Of a DNA stretch of 51,177 bases, positions 14,472-23,100 are shown piece after piece. The DNA comes from Lachnospiraceae bacterium JC7 (lineage in GTDB: Bacteria; Bacillota; Clostridia; Lachnospirales; Lachnospiraceae). The notes beneath the pieces are model-generated. The model was not told the origin of the DNA. It worked only from the letters and a program-made list of their open reading frames with translations, and searched no databases. The first letter of the stretch is position 1. Every line of letters starts with the position of its first letter. The translations under genes were made by a program, and so were the position numbers. The DNA is taken from contig ALYD01000020.1 in assembly GCA_000513555.1 (NCBI GenBank), forward strand, positions 1 to 51,177. Reading direction: 5' to 3'.

Positions 14472-16358
14472 TTATCCCTCTTCCCTGTCTTCCACTTCCT
14501 GTATGGTCGGAAAACGCCATTTCTGAACCCCTATAGAATTATGATTCTCATCCTGTGCAACAACTATCTCGGGTTCTCTGTTTTTTTTCTGCCCCCATGA
14601 AGAGTCTGCGCTGTCTTCCTTACCGTCCCTAAATCCATACTCTATCTCTCCGGATTCATTATACTGTGATGTAATAGTCACCTTATCGGATGTCCTGTTT
14701 TTTTCATTGGATAAGAGATTGTTAAACAGTGATACGTCCATGCCTGCAAGGGAATCCGTACCAAAGCCGAACACAGATTGATATGCCTTAGACTCGGAAT
14801 CTCTGTCATCACTTCTTTTATCATCCTGAGTATCAGTGGCCGCAACCTGTCTTTCCTGAGACTTTGTGTCTATCTTAGGAAACTCCCATAAGCCGATCTC
14901 TGTCTCAGCATTCTCATCTACCATGAAATCATCTTCACTGACGTTCTCTCCTGCACTTGCTTTAATCTCTTCCTCAAGTTCTGACTTCTGCTGTTCGTCT
15001 GCAAGAACAGAATCAAAGATCTTTCCGGTCTTTATACCATCTTCCCTCGATACTGCTACGCCGCCGAGATCGTCTTTCTCGAGTGCCCTTGTGGTCTTTG
15101 TTTCTCTGGGAAGATAAGATATGTCCCCGGACTTCTTGCCTCCTGTTGTTTTACTTTCTTCCCTGTCTTCGTTGTCAGATTCAAACTGTACACGAAGAGA
15201 GGTCTTTATCATCCTTATACCTCGGAACAACCAGTAGAACGGCAGTAAAAACGGGAATTTCTCGAGAGAAGGATATAAGGAACTCATATACTTGTATTCA
15301 GGGAATATCCAGAGTATCTGTTGCTTTACTCCCTTCCAGAACTCACTGCGTTGTTTCTTACGCAGTTCCTTTTCTTCTTCCCGCTTCTCTTTATCAAGTT
15401 CTTTCTGTATCTCATTTCGAAGAGTATTGCCCTGTGGAACCATCTCCGCTCCTATGACACCGCTGGACAATATACGACTCTCTACGGCGTCATATACTTC
15501 TCCATCCTCTATGGTCAGATCCAGTATATCATCCGCTCTGGTTCCAAACCACATCGCAGCAACATGGATCATGCACTGAACAAGGATATCTATCTTGAAC
15601 TCCTTGAATCTGGTCCAGATAAAGTTCTGATTCATCTTTGCCTTGAATTGATGGTAAAACAGAAATACATCCAGAAGCTTTCTAACTGTAAGAGCATTTT
15701 CACAGTAGTTGTAACAGATCTCAGCCATACGAAATACAAAACTGGACTCCAGAGAAAAGGTATGCATGGAATTGAAAGTCCTGTCTATATAAGCTCTCTC
15801 CATAAGGGCTGTCATGCACTTCTGATAATTCTTTGTAATGAAAGGAAGCTTATAGTAGATCTCAACCATAAAGCCGTTTCCAGCGCGCATATGCTCTCCG
15901 AATTTTGGATAGAAATGATCTGTAAGGTATCCGAGATCAACTAAAAAGCCTTTTGCCAGACTATAATCCTTTTCATTTAAAAGCAGCCTCAGTGGGCTGT
16001 TGCTGGCCGTCTCAGGGATACTGTAAAGGCGTCGTGTAGCGGATGACTCAAGAACTGTAGCGGATATCTTATGCTTGTTGAGAAGAGTCAGTATCTCAAG
16101 CTCAGAATTCTCATAACTGGATGAGTACATGAGGCTCTCCTGATATCTCTCGAAAAATCTTTCTCCCCACTTCTCTGGTACCTGTTCTGATGCTCCCAGC
16201 ATACCGAGATATATTATATTGGCTATCTTATGGTAATCAGCAAGGTGAAACAGCCTTTCCCAATCCATTCTCATACTTCTCTTGGGAATTTCCTTTTGTT
16301 TAATGACCGCTCCGGTAAGATTGATCAAATAACGGCCTTCAAATATAGTACGATTCAT
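14472..16358 (-). CDS. Nucleotidyltransferase-fold (NTP_transf_5-like) protein, catalytic motif apparently lost, long disordered tail
   Basis: 628 aa. Residues ~1-300 resemble the 'uncharacterised nucleotidyltransferase' family (NTP_transf_5). There is a helical lead-in, then SATRRLYSIPETASNSPLRL and LAKGFLVDLGYLTDHFYPKF with H...VEIYYKLPF. In working members the segment before the LGY motif carries DxD; here it reads PLRLLLNEKDY, so both metal-binding aspartates seem missing. Residues ~320-628 are charged and low-complexity, with two copies of a WxFPxI motif (LWEFPKI; KWRFPTI at the end). ATG at 16358 has AGGAGAG upstream; a GTG at 16373 is less likely. It is flanked by its own terminator and the fliS-side terminator. 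Role unknown; location suggests flagellar-linked regulation or sugar modification. Confidence 0.7.
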   Translation of the reverse strand: MNRTIFEGRYLINLTGAVIKQKEIPKRSMRMDWERLFHLADYHKIANIIYLGMLGASEQVPEKWGERFFERYQESLMYSSSYENSELEILTLLNKHKISATVLESSATRRLYSIPETASNSPLRLLLNEKDYSLAKGFLVDLGYLTDHFYPKFGEHMRAGNGFMVEIYYKLPFITKNYQKCMTALMERAYIDRTFNSMHTFSLESSFVFRMAEICYNYCENALTVRKLLDVFLFYHQFKAKMNQNFIWTRFKEFKIDILVQCMIHVAAMWFGTRADDILDLTIEDGEVYDAVESRILSSGVIGAEMVPQGNTLRNEIQKELDKEKREEEKELRKKQRSEFWKGVKQQILWIFPEYKYMSSLYPSLEKFPFLLPFYWLFRGIRMIKTSLRVQFESDNEDREESKTTGGKKSGDISYLPRETKTTRALEKDDLGGVAVSREDGIKTGKIFDSVLADEQQKSELEEEIKASAGENVSEDDFMVDENAETEIGLWEFPKIDTKSQERQVAATDTQDDKRSDDRDSESKAYQSVFGFGTDSLAGMDVSLFNNLLSNEKNRTSDKVTITSQYNESGEIEYGFRDGKEDSADSSWGQKKNREPEIVVAQDENHNSIGVQKWRFPTIQEVEDREEG

Positions 16359-16428
16359 CACGCTCTCCTGCACAAAACCTGACCATTCAGATTCTAAAGG
16401 GACCTAACTAATACTTTAATTTTAACAC

Positions 16429-16462
16429 AAAAGAACCACAGAGAACATCTCTGTGATTCTTT
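16429..16462 (-). terminator. Hairpin terminator after fliS/fliT-like genes
   Basis: CACAGAGA/TCTCTGTG is a perfect 8-bp core, extended by AAAGAA/TTCTTT arms, and the minus strand continues with TTTTG. It separates the fliS operon from the gene at 16358. Confidence 0.8.
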
Positions 16463-16504
16463 ATAATTTAATAATATTTAATGTAACCAGTCATCATCTG
16501 CGGT

Positions 16505-16906
16505 TCAATCCTTATAATAAGACTCTTCCCTTGCAAGACGCTTATTCAGGAACTTATCCTGCTCCTGAAGCTCTTTGATAAGTACCTGTGTCTTCAGTCT
16601 TATATGTTTAACAGCTTTCTCATCTTCATTCTCAGGTTCTATCTCATCAGGCTCACAAAATATGAGCCTGCGGGCTTCAAAAGCGGATTTTGGACCTATC
16701 TCTCCCATCTCACATATCTTCTGCCACGAATCCTCAACTCTTTCTATGGCAGACATACGCTCATCAAGTATTATCTCCGCAGTAGTACCATCCTGACCCG
16801 AAAGGGCTTCAGAAAGCTCATCTGTAATATTTTTAATGTCTAAAATATAACTGTATCTTCTCTGATAAAGCTTAACCAGTTTTTCAACATCCAAAATATC
16901 TTCCAT
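16505..16906 (-). CDS. FliT-like small helical flagellar chaperone
   Basis: 133 aa, all-helical and acidic, with no membrane segment. It follows fliS, where Firmicutes usually have fliT, the chaperone for the filament cap FliD. Sequence similarity to FliT is too weak to see, so the call rests on length, helical composition and place. The start at 16906 is preferred because GGAGAG precedes it by 4-5 nt; an ATG at 16918 overlaps that SD. It is 15 nt downstream of fliS. Confidence 0.65.
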   Translation of the reverse strand: MEDILDVEKLVKLYQRRYSYILDIKNITDELSEALSGQDGTTAEIILDERMSAIERVEDSWQKICEMGEIGPKSAFEARRLIFCEPDEIEPENEDEKAVKHIRLKTQVLIKELQEQDKFLNKRLAREESYYKD

Positions 16907-16921
16907 GGCGCTCTCCATATG

Positions 16922-17323
16922 TCATCCCACTACACTTGCAGCCTGAACTATATGTTCATCTTTTACCTGCATGCTTGCACCTTCAAAACCATCTCTCAGA
17001 TTCTGTATGATATCTATGAGCTTCGGAATCTCATCAGCCTTGCGATTACCCCCTGCCCTGATCTTCGAAAGATCATAAACCAGATAATCATATAATCTCC
17101 TGATATCTTTGCTTATAGGAATGGACATATCCAGTGTCTTGATAAGGTACCTGATGATCTTCAGAGCTTTTCCGACATACTCTTCAAAAGCTGTGTTATC
17201 CTCATCCTGAAGAGCTATATCTGCCTTACGAAGATCCTTCATACACTCATCGTACAGCAAAAGAAGCAGTTCCACAGGTGTCATAGAATATATCGCATCT
17301 TCCTTGTATTTATCATAAATCAT
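16922..17323 (-). CDS. fliS: FliS, flagellin export chaperone
   Basis: 133 aa. It begins IYDKYKEDAIYSMTPVELLL and includes LLYDECMKDLRKADIAL, the FliS signature helices. FliS binds the flagellin C-terminus and prevents premature polymerisation in the cytoplasm. The ATG at 17323 follows AAAGAGGG with 8-nt spacing; a GTG at 17332 overlaps the SD. A sigma-28-like promoter (17365-17391) overlaps the end of fliD, so fliS may be transcribed independently as well as by read-through. Confidence 0.93.
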   Translation of the reverse strand: MIYDKYKEDAIYSMTPVELLLLLYDECMKDLRKADIALQDEDNTAFEEYVGKALKIIRYLIKTLDMSIPISKDIRRLYDYLVYDLSKIRAGGNRKADEIPKLIDIIQNLRDGFEGASMQVKDEHIVQAASVVG

Positions 17324-17364
17324 GAACAACACCCTCTTTACAATAAAATTTTTCTACACTGTTT

Positions 17365-17391
17365 ATATCGACAAAAAACTTAAGCAAATAA
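17365..17391 (-). promoter_or_regulatory. Sigma-28-like promoter of fliS
   Basis: Minus strand: TTAT (17388-17391, inside the fliD 3' end), 15-nt spacer, GTCGATAT (17365-17372). It would give a leader of about 35 nt ahead of fliS. Confidence 0.55.
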
Positions 17392-19002
17392 GCCTGAAAG
17401 GTAATTAGCCTGAGAATTCATACTGTTTATAAGTTTCTCAAGATTTGTGAACTGCTTGATATATCTGTCTTCTTCTGTTTTTAACTTGCTCTGCCACTTT
17501 TCAAGCTGATCGTTATATTCCTCTATCTTGTTGTAGATCTGATTTTTATTTGCTGTAAGTGTCAGCTTGTCTGAACCGGCTACCTCAATAAGTCTTCCAT
17601 AGGAATTACCGTTTCGTGTAGCATATCTTGTAGCATAAGGTGTGAACTGTGTATTAATGACACTTCCGAGTCCCTTATTATCTTCGCTTCCGCACATTAC
17701 CTTTTCAACCTTTTCAGGGTCTGATTCCATGGCCGCACGGAACTTTTCTTCATCAAATTTAAGCTGTCCTCCGTCGGCAAAATCATCAGTCATGGTTATA
17801 CCGATTTCCTTGAGATCAGCATAGCTTATACCTGCGCCGAGGAAGCTTGACATCATGCTGTGAAGGGTATCCGAGAAATCTCTGACTTCATTTTCGTTAT
17901 AAAGGATACCTTCCTTGGCCTTTTTGTTCCACTTCTCTATCTCGGCCTCAGTCATCTCATCTTCCTGATCTTCAGTAAGCGGAGTGTAATCCCTGTTAGG
18001 TCTTGTAGTCACTGCAGTATTGACTTCATCGACCAGTTTGTTGTAAGCCTCTATGAATTCCTTTACTCTCTCTGTAGCCTTGTCAACATTGGCAGTGGCT
18101 GTAAAGCTGACACTTGCACTTGCATCATAGGAGGTAACATTGCCGCTGGAATCAGTCTGAATGTTTCCAAAGATTCCGCTGGCTGTAACCTTCAGTCCGT
18201 CTACATTGACAGTATTGGAGCTACTCTTTACAGCTACAGGATCAGATCCACCATAACTCACATACATGATGGTGTCTTTTCCTGCAGTATGAGTACCTCC
18301 AAACATAGCCTCCGCATCACTGTTAAGTTCTACACTGCTATCCTCGCCGGTATCCTTGTCAAAGAACATAAAGCTTCCGGTACTCTCAACAAAAGTCGCT
18401 TTAACTCCTGCATCACTGTTGTTGATGGCACTGATAAGATCGTTTACTGTAGACTCCGAGGTTACGCTGAAACTTGTTCCGTTTATGGTCATGCCAGACA
18501 GCTGATCATCGGTAAATCCGAGATCTGAAAGCTTGGTGCTCTTTGAAGCTGCTGTTTCCCCACCGCCTTCACCGCTTACCGTAAATTTCTTTGAAGTGTA
18601 ATAAGCCGATGATGCGAGCTGGCTCACACCCTTTATAGAAAGATAATCCATAACACCGGAATTTCCGGTGGCCTTAAGCAGGGATGCAGATGCACTGTTT
18701 CCGTTAGCTGTGATCACAGATTTTTTATACAGGTCATTGTTGACCACACTTGTCTTTCCGGAATAGCTCAGATAATCATCTTCCATATCCAGCATCTTTC
18801 CTGTTATGCTGTTATAGGCTTCCTGCCTCCACTCCTGCTTGGTGACACTCTGTTTTATACTTGTGATCTTGTTGGATGTGTTAAGTGTGAGCTGTTCTAT
18901 CAAAGCATCTCGGTCAAGACCGGATGCGAGTCCGCTGAATCCTCTCAGCGAAGTATTTCCTAATGAGCTTGTTGAGCTGCTACTGCTATCTGAAACTTTC
19001 AT
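17380..19002 (-). CDS. fliD: FliD, filament cap protein
   Basis: 540 aa. The N-terminus has FSGLASGLDRDALIEQLTLN, the FliD motif, followed by an SVTKQEWRQEAYNSI coiled segment. The C-terminus ends with a coiled coil and NSMNSQANYLSGLFA. FliD caps the growing filament and promotes flagellin folding. GAAGGAG lies seven bases before the ATG, and a canonical GCCGATAA promoter lies 67 nt upstream. Confidence 0.94.
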   Translation of the reverse strand: MKVSDSSSSSTSSLGNTSLRGFSGLASGLDRDALIEQLTLNTSNKITSIKQSVTKQEWRQEAYNSITGKMLDMEDDYLSYSGKTSVVNNDLYKKSVITANGNSASASLLKATGNSGVMDYLSIKGVSQLASSAYYTSKKFTVSGEGGGETAASKSTKLSDLGFTDDQLSGMTINGTSFSVTSESTVNDLISAINNSDAGVKATFVESTGSFMFFDKDTGEDSSVELNSDAEAMFGGTHTAGKDTIMYVSYGGSDPVAVKSSSNTVNVDGLKVTASGIFGNIQTDSSGNVTSYDASASVSFTATANVDKATERVKEFIEAYNKLVDEVNTAVTTRPNRDYTPLTEDQEDEMTEAEIEKWNKKAKEGILYNENEVRDFSDTLHSMMSSFLGAGISYADLKEIGITMTDDFADGGQLKFDEEKFRAAMESDPEKVEKVMCGSEDNKGLGSVINTQFTPYATRYATRNGNSYGRLIEVAGSDKLTLTANKNQIYNKIEEYNDQLEKWQSKLKTEEDRYIKQFTNLEKLINSMNSQANYLSGLFA

Positions 19003-19068
19003 AATAATGCTCCTTCATAATAAAAATGCAGACCTTCCCTGGCCTATACAGACTTTCTCCTAAACCCT

Positions 19069-19095
19069 TTATCGGCAAAAAATCAAATTATATAA
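19069..19095 (-). promoter_or_regulatory. Sigma-28 promoter of fliD
   Basis: Minus strand: TTAT (19092-19095), 15-nt spacer, GCCGATAA (19069-19076). The -10 is a perfect match to the flagellar sigma consensus. It begins just after the terminator of the upstream ComFB-domain gene. Confidence 0.75.
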
Positions 19096-19100
19096 CTAAA

Positions 19101-19145
19101 AAACAAAAAAACCGAGAACTTTACCTTTAAAAAGGTGCTCTCGGT
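19101..19145 (-). terminator. Rho-independent terminator of ComFB-domain gene
   Basis: Minus strand: ACCGAGAGCACCTTT pairs with AGGTAAAGTTCTCGGT around TTAA, followed by seven Ts. Strong intrinsic terminator, ten nt after the stop at 19155. Confidence 0.9.
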
Positions 19146-19154
19146 CATTCCATA

Positions 19155-19886
19155 CTACTGTATACGGTCGTTTCCGTGATGAGGATGTTCTTTTACATCT
19201 CTTATGGCTCTCATGATTGATGAAAGTATATCCATCTTGTAATTATCATGATAAAAGCTGATTCTTGCGTTGGTATTCTTTTTATACATGACTACATATT
19301 TTGCCGGAAGATGTGAAAGGGTGGCAGCCAGTACGTCAGCCTGACATCTCTCACAGGTACAGCAGGACATATTCTGCATATATTCAAGGATATTTTCACT
19401 TTTCAGGCACTCCTGCATTATATTTACTATGTGGAATCCCTCTTGGATCTTTGCCTCACCGAAAACGCTCTCTTCCAGATGCTTCTGTATGGCATCAGAC
19501 AGAACCTCCTTATCCTCCTGAGACTCAACTCTTATGGCTCTGCGCTTCTCCTGAACCACCTCGTTCCTGAGGGCTATATTGTCTATACCATAGGCATGAC
19601 CGGAACTGTAGTCTGAGCTAATGACCTTCCTGGATTTCTTTGCTTTTTCTTTTGAGCCCTTTTCAGACTTCTTGTGCCCCATATCGGTCTCTTCATCCAT
19701 ATCCTCTTCTGAAGACTTGCCAAGCATAATGTTTATAGCCTCTGCTTCATCATTCTCAGTGTCGGAATCCTTCCTTAAGCTTTCTTTTATAGTATCGGCT
19801 ATAGTTTCCGCAAAGCTGGCAGCATCTCCTGCAGTATGAAATGATTTATTGTTCTTCTGATTATCATCCATAGTTTCTGTCCCCAA
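19155..19886 (-). CDS. ComFB-domain protein with disordered N-terminus
   Basis: 243 aa. The first ~130 residues are charged and low-complexity (Lys/Ser/Glu-rich). The C-terminal ~100 residues match ComFB: VNIMQECLKSENILEYMQNM, CTCERCQADVLAATLSHLPA and KYVVMY. ComFB proteins have a conserved Cys cluster, and family members have been reported to bind cyclic dinucleotides and influence motility. The start is either TTG at 19886, which has AGGAGG five bases upstream, or ATG at 19871 with only GGGGA; I list the TTG. It lies between fliD and the third wall-binding-repeat gene and has its own strong terminator. Confidence 0.82.
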   Translation of the reverse strand: MGTETMDDNQKNNKSFHTAGDAASFAETIADTIKESLRKDSDTENDEAEAINIMLGKSSEEDMDEETDMGHKKSEKGSKEKAKKSRKVISSDYSSGHAYGIDNIALRNEVVQEKRRAIRVESQEDKEVLSDAIQKHLEESVFGEAKIQEGFHIVNIMQECLKSENILEYMQNMSCCTCERCQADVLAATLSHLPAKYVVMYKKNTNARISFYHDNYKMDILSSIMRAIRDVKEHPHHGNDRIQ

Positions 19887-19959
19887 AGCATCCTCCTGTC
19901 GGATGGAAATAGCTCACATCCTTATTCACTATACTATTTTACAATTTGAAAAAACTACT

Positions 19960-20928
19960 CTACTCATTATCCTTTTCAAAGAACAGAGCAATCTCCTCAT
20001 CGGTTGGATACTTATCCACCTGCTCATTTATGATGGTATCATTAAGATCATGATAGGTAGCCATGAGTTCGGAGCCTATACTGCTTCGCCGATACATCAG
20101 TCCTGAATTCCATTCACTGGCAGAGGCTTTCATACCGTTAATGTAATAAATCACATCTCCGTATTCATTATATCCAAAATTATAATGCTCCACATCCTGA
20201 AAATAATAGTCCTCATTCCTTAAGGTCTGGAAATCGAAATCATTGATATCTCTGGATATAACGAGCCAGACATCACCATAATTTGCTTCTCTTTTTAATA
20301 TTGCAATCTCGTCTGAAGTAAAATCCAGCTCCATCACAGCCAGATACTTCTCATCTTCCGGATTCCATATCTGTATATCCAGTACCTGATAATTATCGGA
20401 TTCCCTGTTTATGACAACTATATCCTTATAGCCATCATTATTCAGGTCATATAACGAAAATGCCGCATTAGAGGCATTTAAACCCGTCAGATACTGCTTC
20501 TGCTCTGAACTGACTGTATTCTTCTTATTAAGTTCTGTAATGATTCTTTTTAGGCTGCTTTTTGCTTCATCTCTCCATTTTCCGAAGGATTTAAGCTCGG
20601 TACCGTCAGGTCCTACGAACTTGTCTCCGCTGACAGTGTAAGTATTTTTCTTTTTTGTTCCATCAGCTCCCAGATAGTAGTTTTTATCATCATCCTTTAC
20701 CCAGCTATCAGTGGTCATCAGCCCCTGACTACCTATATAGTAATCATTGCCTCCGTCTGTTATCCACTCATTCTCAACCGGCTCATCATACATATAGTAA
20801 TAGTACCATTTTCCGTCTTTGTAGAGCCAGTTGTAGGCTTCAGCTTTCATGGTGGCAGAAATGAAAAGAACCAACAGTACTGCAAAAAAAGCCGGTAACA
20901 GCAGTATTTTTGACTTTAAACCGATCAT
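19960..20928 (-). CDS. Secreted or membrane-anchored protein with wall-binding-type repeats and C-terminal globular domain
   Basis: 322 aa. A hydrophobic N-terminal segment (KILLLPAFFAVLLVLFIS) leads to about four aromatic wall-binding-like repeats (YNWLYKDGKWYYYYMYDEPV, DYYIGSQGLMTTDSWVKDDD) over residues ~35-115. The remaining ~200 residues form a domain containing LYDLNNDGYKDIVVIN, a calcium-loop/FG-GAP-like sequence. It differs from the two paralogues at 4534-7181 in having repeats near the N-terminus. I start at 20928, six bases after GAGGGGATGTAT; the ATG at 20934 abuts the SD. Function unknown; extracellular wall association is expected from the repeats. Confidence 0.8.
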   Translation of the reverse strand: MIGLKSKILLLPAFFAVLLVLFISATMKAEAYNWLYKDGKWYYYYMYDEPVENEWITDGGNDYYIGSQGLMTTDSWVKDDDKNYYLGADGTKKKNTYTVSGDKFVGPDGTELKSFGKWRDEAKSSLKRIITELNKKNTVSSEQKQYLTGLNASNAAFSLYDLNNDGYKDIVVINRESDNYQVLDIQIWNPEDEKYLAVMELDFTSDEIAILKREANYGDVWLVISRDINDFDFQTLRNEDYYFQDVEHYNFGYNEYGDVIYYINGMKASASEWNSGLMYRRSSIGSELMATYHDLNDTIINEQVDKYPTDEEIALFFEKDNE

Positions 20929-20955
20929 ATACATCCCCTCACAAGCTGATTGAAG

Positions 20956-20981
20956 AAAGGCAGGCATTTCTGCCTGCCTTT
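20956..20981 (-). terminator. Hairpin terminator after cheV
   Basis: AAAGGCAGGCA (20956-20966) and TGCCTGCCTTT (20971-20981) are perfect complements around a 4-nt loop. It lies 12 nt after the cheV stop. The T-tract is short, so read-through into the next gene is possible. Confidence 0.78.
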
Positions 20982-20993
20982 AAGCCTTAAAAT

Positions 20994-21944
20994 TTATGCA
21001 CCCTTAAAGTTGTGCTTTCTCTGTTCCTCATATCTTCCGATAAGAGTATCCATGATATGTACCAAATGTCCGATCTCAGGCTTGGACAGCTGTTCGTCAG
21101 CTCCCAGTTCCTTACCCTTGGCACGCATCTGCTCATCGATAAGTGACGAGAAGATAACCACAGGAAGATGACGGAGATGTGGATCTGACTTGATAAGCTT
21201 CGTCAGTCTGTGTCCGTCCATCATCGGCATCTCAAGATCCGTTATGACCATGCTTACCTTCTCATAGCAATTTGGATCGTCTTTAAGTCCCTCAAGATAA
21301 TGCCAGCATTCCTGTCCATTGTTGAACATACTTATATCTGTAAAACCTGCTCTCTGAAGAGAATCAAGGATCATCTTCTGAAGCAGAACCGAATCCTCTG
21401 CGATTACTACTGGAGCCTGACTTATAGGTCTGTCACCCATCTCGTCAATTTCTGATACCTGAATAGTTGTTTCCGGGGAGATCTCTGCTACGATCTTCTC
21501 GAAATCCAGAACGGTTACCAGCTGATCATCACACTGTGCAATACCGGTTGCCACGGATTCATCACCTGATCCAAGTGTCTTATCAGGCTTCTGGATGCTC
21601 TTCCATGAAATACGACTGATACCTTCGATGCTGTCCACTCTGAAGGCTACCATCATTTTATTGAAACCGGTTATGATGAACAGATCTCTGTCACCATAGT
21701 CCTTACGTTCTCCCGTAAGATACTGTCCGAGATTTATAACTGTGATGAGCACATCTCTTGGCTTGAAAAATCCTTCAACCGCAGGATGGGAGTGTGGCAT
21801 CGGTTTAACTTTTTCGGTCATCATGATCTCAACTACCTTGGCAACATTGATGCCATAGTACTCTTCCATGACCTTGAACTTCATGATCTCAATTTCATTT
21901 GTACCGGACTCAAGCAGAATTCCGTCCTTTTTATTGTTCTTCAA
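20994..21944 (-). CDS. cheV: CheV, CheW-receiver fusion coupling protein
   Basis: 316 aa. A CheW-like domain (about 15-165; MEEYYGINVAKVVEIM, GFFKPRDVLITVINLGQYL) is followed by a receiver domain (about 185-305). The receiver has the acid pair in VIAEDSV, the phospho-acceptor Asp in VITDLEMPMMDG and the Lys in LSKPEI. CheV links receptors to CheA and adapts their coupling by phosphorylation. It uses TTG as start: AGGAGG is nine bases upstream and no ATG occurs until residue 21. CheA and CheW themselves are not in the window. Confidence 0.92.
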   Translation of the reverse strand: MKNNKKDGILLESGTNEIEIMKFKVMEEYYGINVAKVVEIMMTEKVKPMPHSHPAVEGFFKPRDVLITVINLGQYLTGERKDYGDRDLFIITGFNKMMVAFRVDSIEGISRISWKSIQKPDKTLGSGDESVATGIAQCDDQLVTVLDFEKIVAEISPETTIQVSEIDEMGDRPISQAPVVIAEDSVLLQKMILDSLQRAGFTDISMFNNGQECWHYLEGLKDDPNCYEKVSMVITDLEMPMMDGHRLTKLIKSDPHLRHLPVVIFSSLIDEQMRAKGKELGADEQLSKPEIGHLVHIMDTLIGRYEEQRKHNFKGA

Positions 21945-21970
21945 TTCAGGTTTCCTCCTAACGGCTAAAA

Positions 21971-22453
21971 TTATAAATGTTTCTCCGGATGACCAAAGGT
22001 TTTTATCACGACGTCACCTGTTGCCACATCCAGGCTCATAGTTCTCGCATAGTTAGCACCGCAATCCTCTGCACGGATATGGAATCCATCTCTCTGCAGA
22101 ATCTGACGCACGGTCTGTGCATTTCTCTCTCCAATATTACCGAAATTTGCATTACCGCTGATCTCGAACATCTTGGCTCCACCTGCAATCTTAACGATGG
22201 CTCTGCTCTTGACCATCCCAAAGGCTGTAAGCTTACGAATAGTCTCTGCAAGACCGGTATCTGCATATTTTAGTAAATTAGCATCATCTTTGTTTTGTCT
22301 TATAGGGAGCATGATATGAAGTAATGCCCCTAATTTCAAAACAGGATCATAAAAGGCTATACCTATACATGAACCCAACGCATAGGTGATTATCTCACCC
22401 TGTCCTCGCGTCAGCTTCATGTCGCCGATCCCGACTTTCAGCTGTCTATCCAT
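21971..22453 (-). CDS. cheD: CheD, chemoreceptor glutamine deamidase
   Basis: 160 aa. The catalytic Cys lies in YALGSCIGIAFYDP and the His in LGALLHIMLP, with AKMFEISGNANFGNIGERNA downstream. These are the CheD core motifs. CheD deamidates receptor glutamines and binds CheC-type phosphatases. It starts 3 nt after the cheC stop, so the two are coupled, as in the CheC-CheD adaptation system of Firmicutes. Confidence 0.93.
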   Translation of the reverse strand: MDRQLKVGIGDMKLTRGQGEIITYALGSCIGIAFYDPVLKLGALLHIMLPIRQNKDDANLLKYADTGLAETIRKLTAFGMVKSRAIVKIAGGAKMFEISGNANFGNIGERNAQTVRQILQRDGFHIRAEDCGANYARTMSLDVATGDVVIKTFGHPEKHL

Positions 22454-22456
22454 AGA

Positions 22457-23080
22457 TTAACCAACCCCTAACTTTTCCAATATACGATTCAGGGATGAAA
22501 TATCAGGCAACATAAGCAGCCAGTCATTGTATGTCTTTCCGTCTATCACAAAGTCTGCGCTGCAGTACATAAGCTTATCTGTCTCATATCCATACTCTGC
22601 TATAGGCACAGTAAGGATGGCTCCGAGCATGTTAACAGCTGCACTGGGAACTGAAAGAGAAATATTCATATCAACAAGCTCAGTAAATGCGTTGACATAA
22701 GAGCAAATGATAATGTTACCGATTTCTGTAAGAGCCGAATGTGCCATCGCATCCATCTGTTCGAAACCTGCGTAAGATATGCCCATCATCTTATCAAAAA
22801 TGGTGTTTGCAAACTCAAGATTGAAGAGGAACAACATAAGTCCGTTTATGTCTCCGTCCATCTTGACGAGAGTAGCTCCGACTATCTCTTCGATGTTTCC
22901 GCCAATCGCCTCTATAGCTTCATCATAACCAAGGATCTTAACCTGCGGAATAGTAATACGGACTTCCTTTTGGAGCATCTGTGACAGCGAAGTCGCCGCA
23001 TGCCCTGTTCCGATACTTCCAATCTCCCTCATGACATCAAGATCCTGAAGGTTCATCTCACTATAATCTTTTATCCTCAT
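22457..23080 (-). CDS. cheC: CheC, CheY-P phosphatase
   Basis: 207 aa with two CheC half-sites of pattern (D/S)-x3-E-x2-N-x22-P. The second (SALTEIGN ... P) is complete. In the first (DVMREIGS ... P) the Asn is replaced by Ser, with the x22-P spacing kept. CheC dephosphorylates CheY-P and is activated by CheD, whose gene follows at once. One site may therefore be inactive or altered. It is 20 nt downstream of the flgG-type gene. Confidence 0.92.
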   Translation of the reverse strand: MRIKDYSEMNLQDLDVMREIGSIGTGHAATSLSQMLQKEVRITIPQVKILGYDEAIEAIGGNIEEIVGATLVKMDGDINGLMLFLFNLEFANTIFDKMMGISYAGFEQMDAMAHSALTEIGNIIICSYVNAFTELVDMNISLSVPSAAVNMLGAILTVPIAEYGYETDKLMYCSADFVIDGKTYNDWLLMLPDISSLNRILEKLGVG

Positions 23081-23100
23081 TACCTATTCCCCACTTTATT

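Noticed and set aside
15321..15944. 207-aa plus-strand frame inside the nucleotidyltransferase-like gene
   Set aside because: No SD and no recognisable motif; the minus-strand frame is much longer and has proper signals.
17860..18528. 222-aa open frame on the plus strand inside fliD
   Set aside because: Antisense to a well-supported gene, no SD, and the translation resembles no protein family; a shadow of fliD codon usage.
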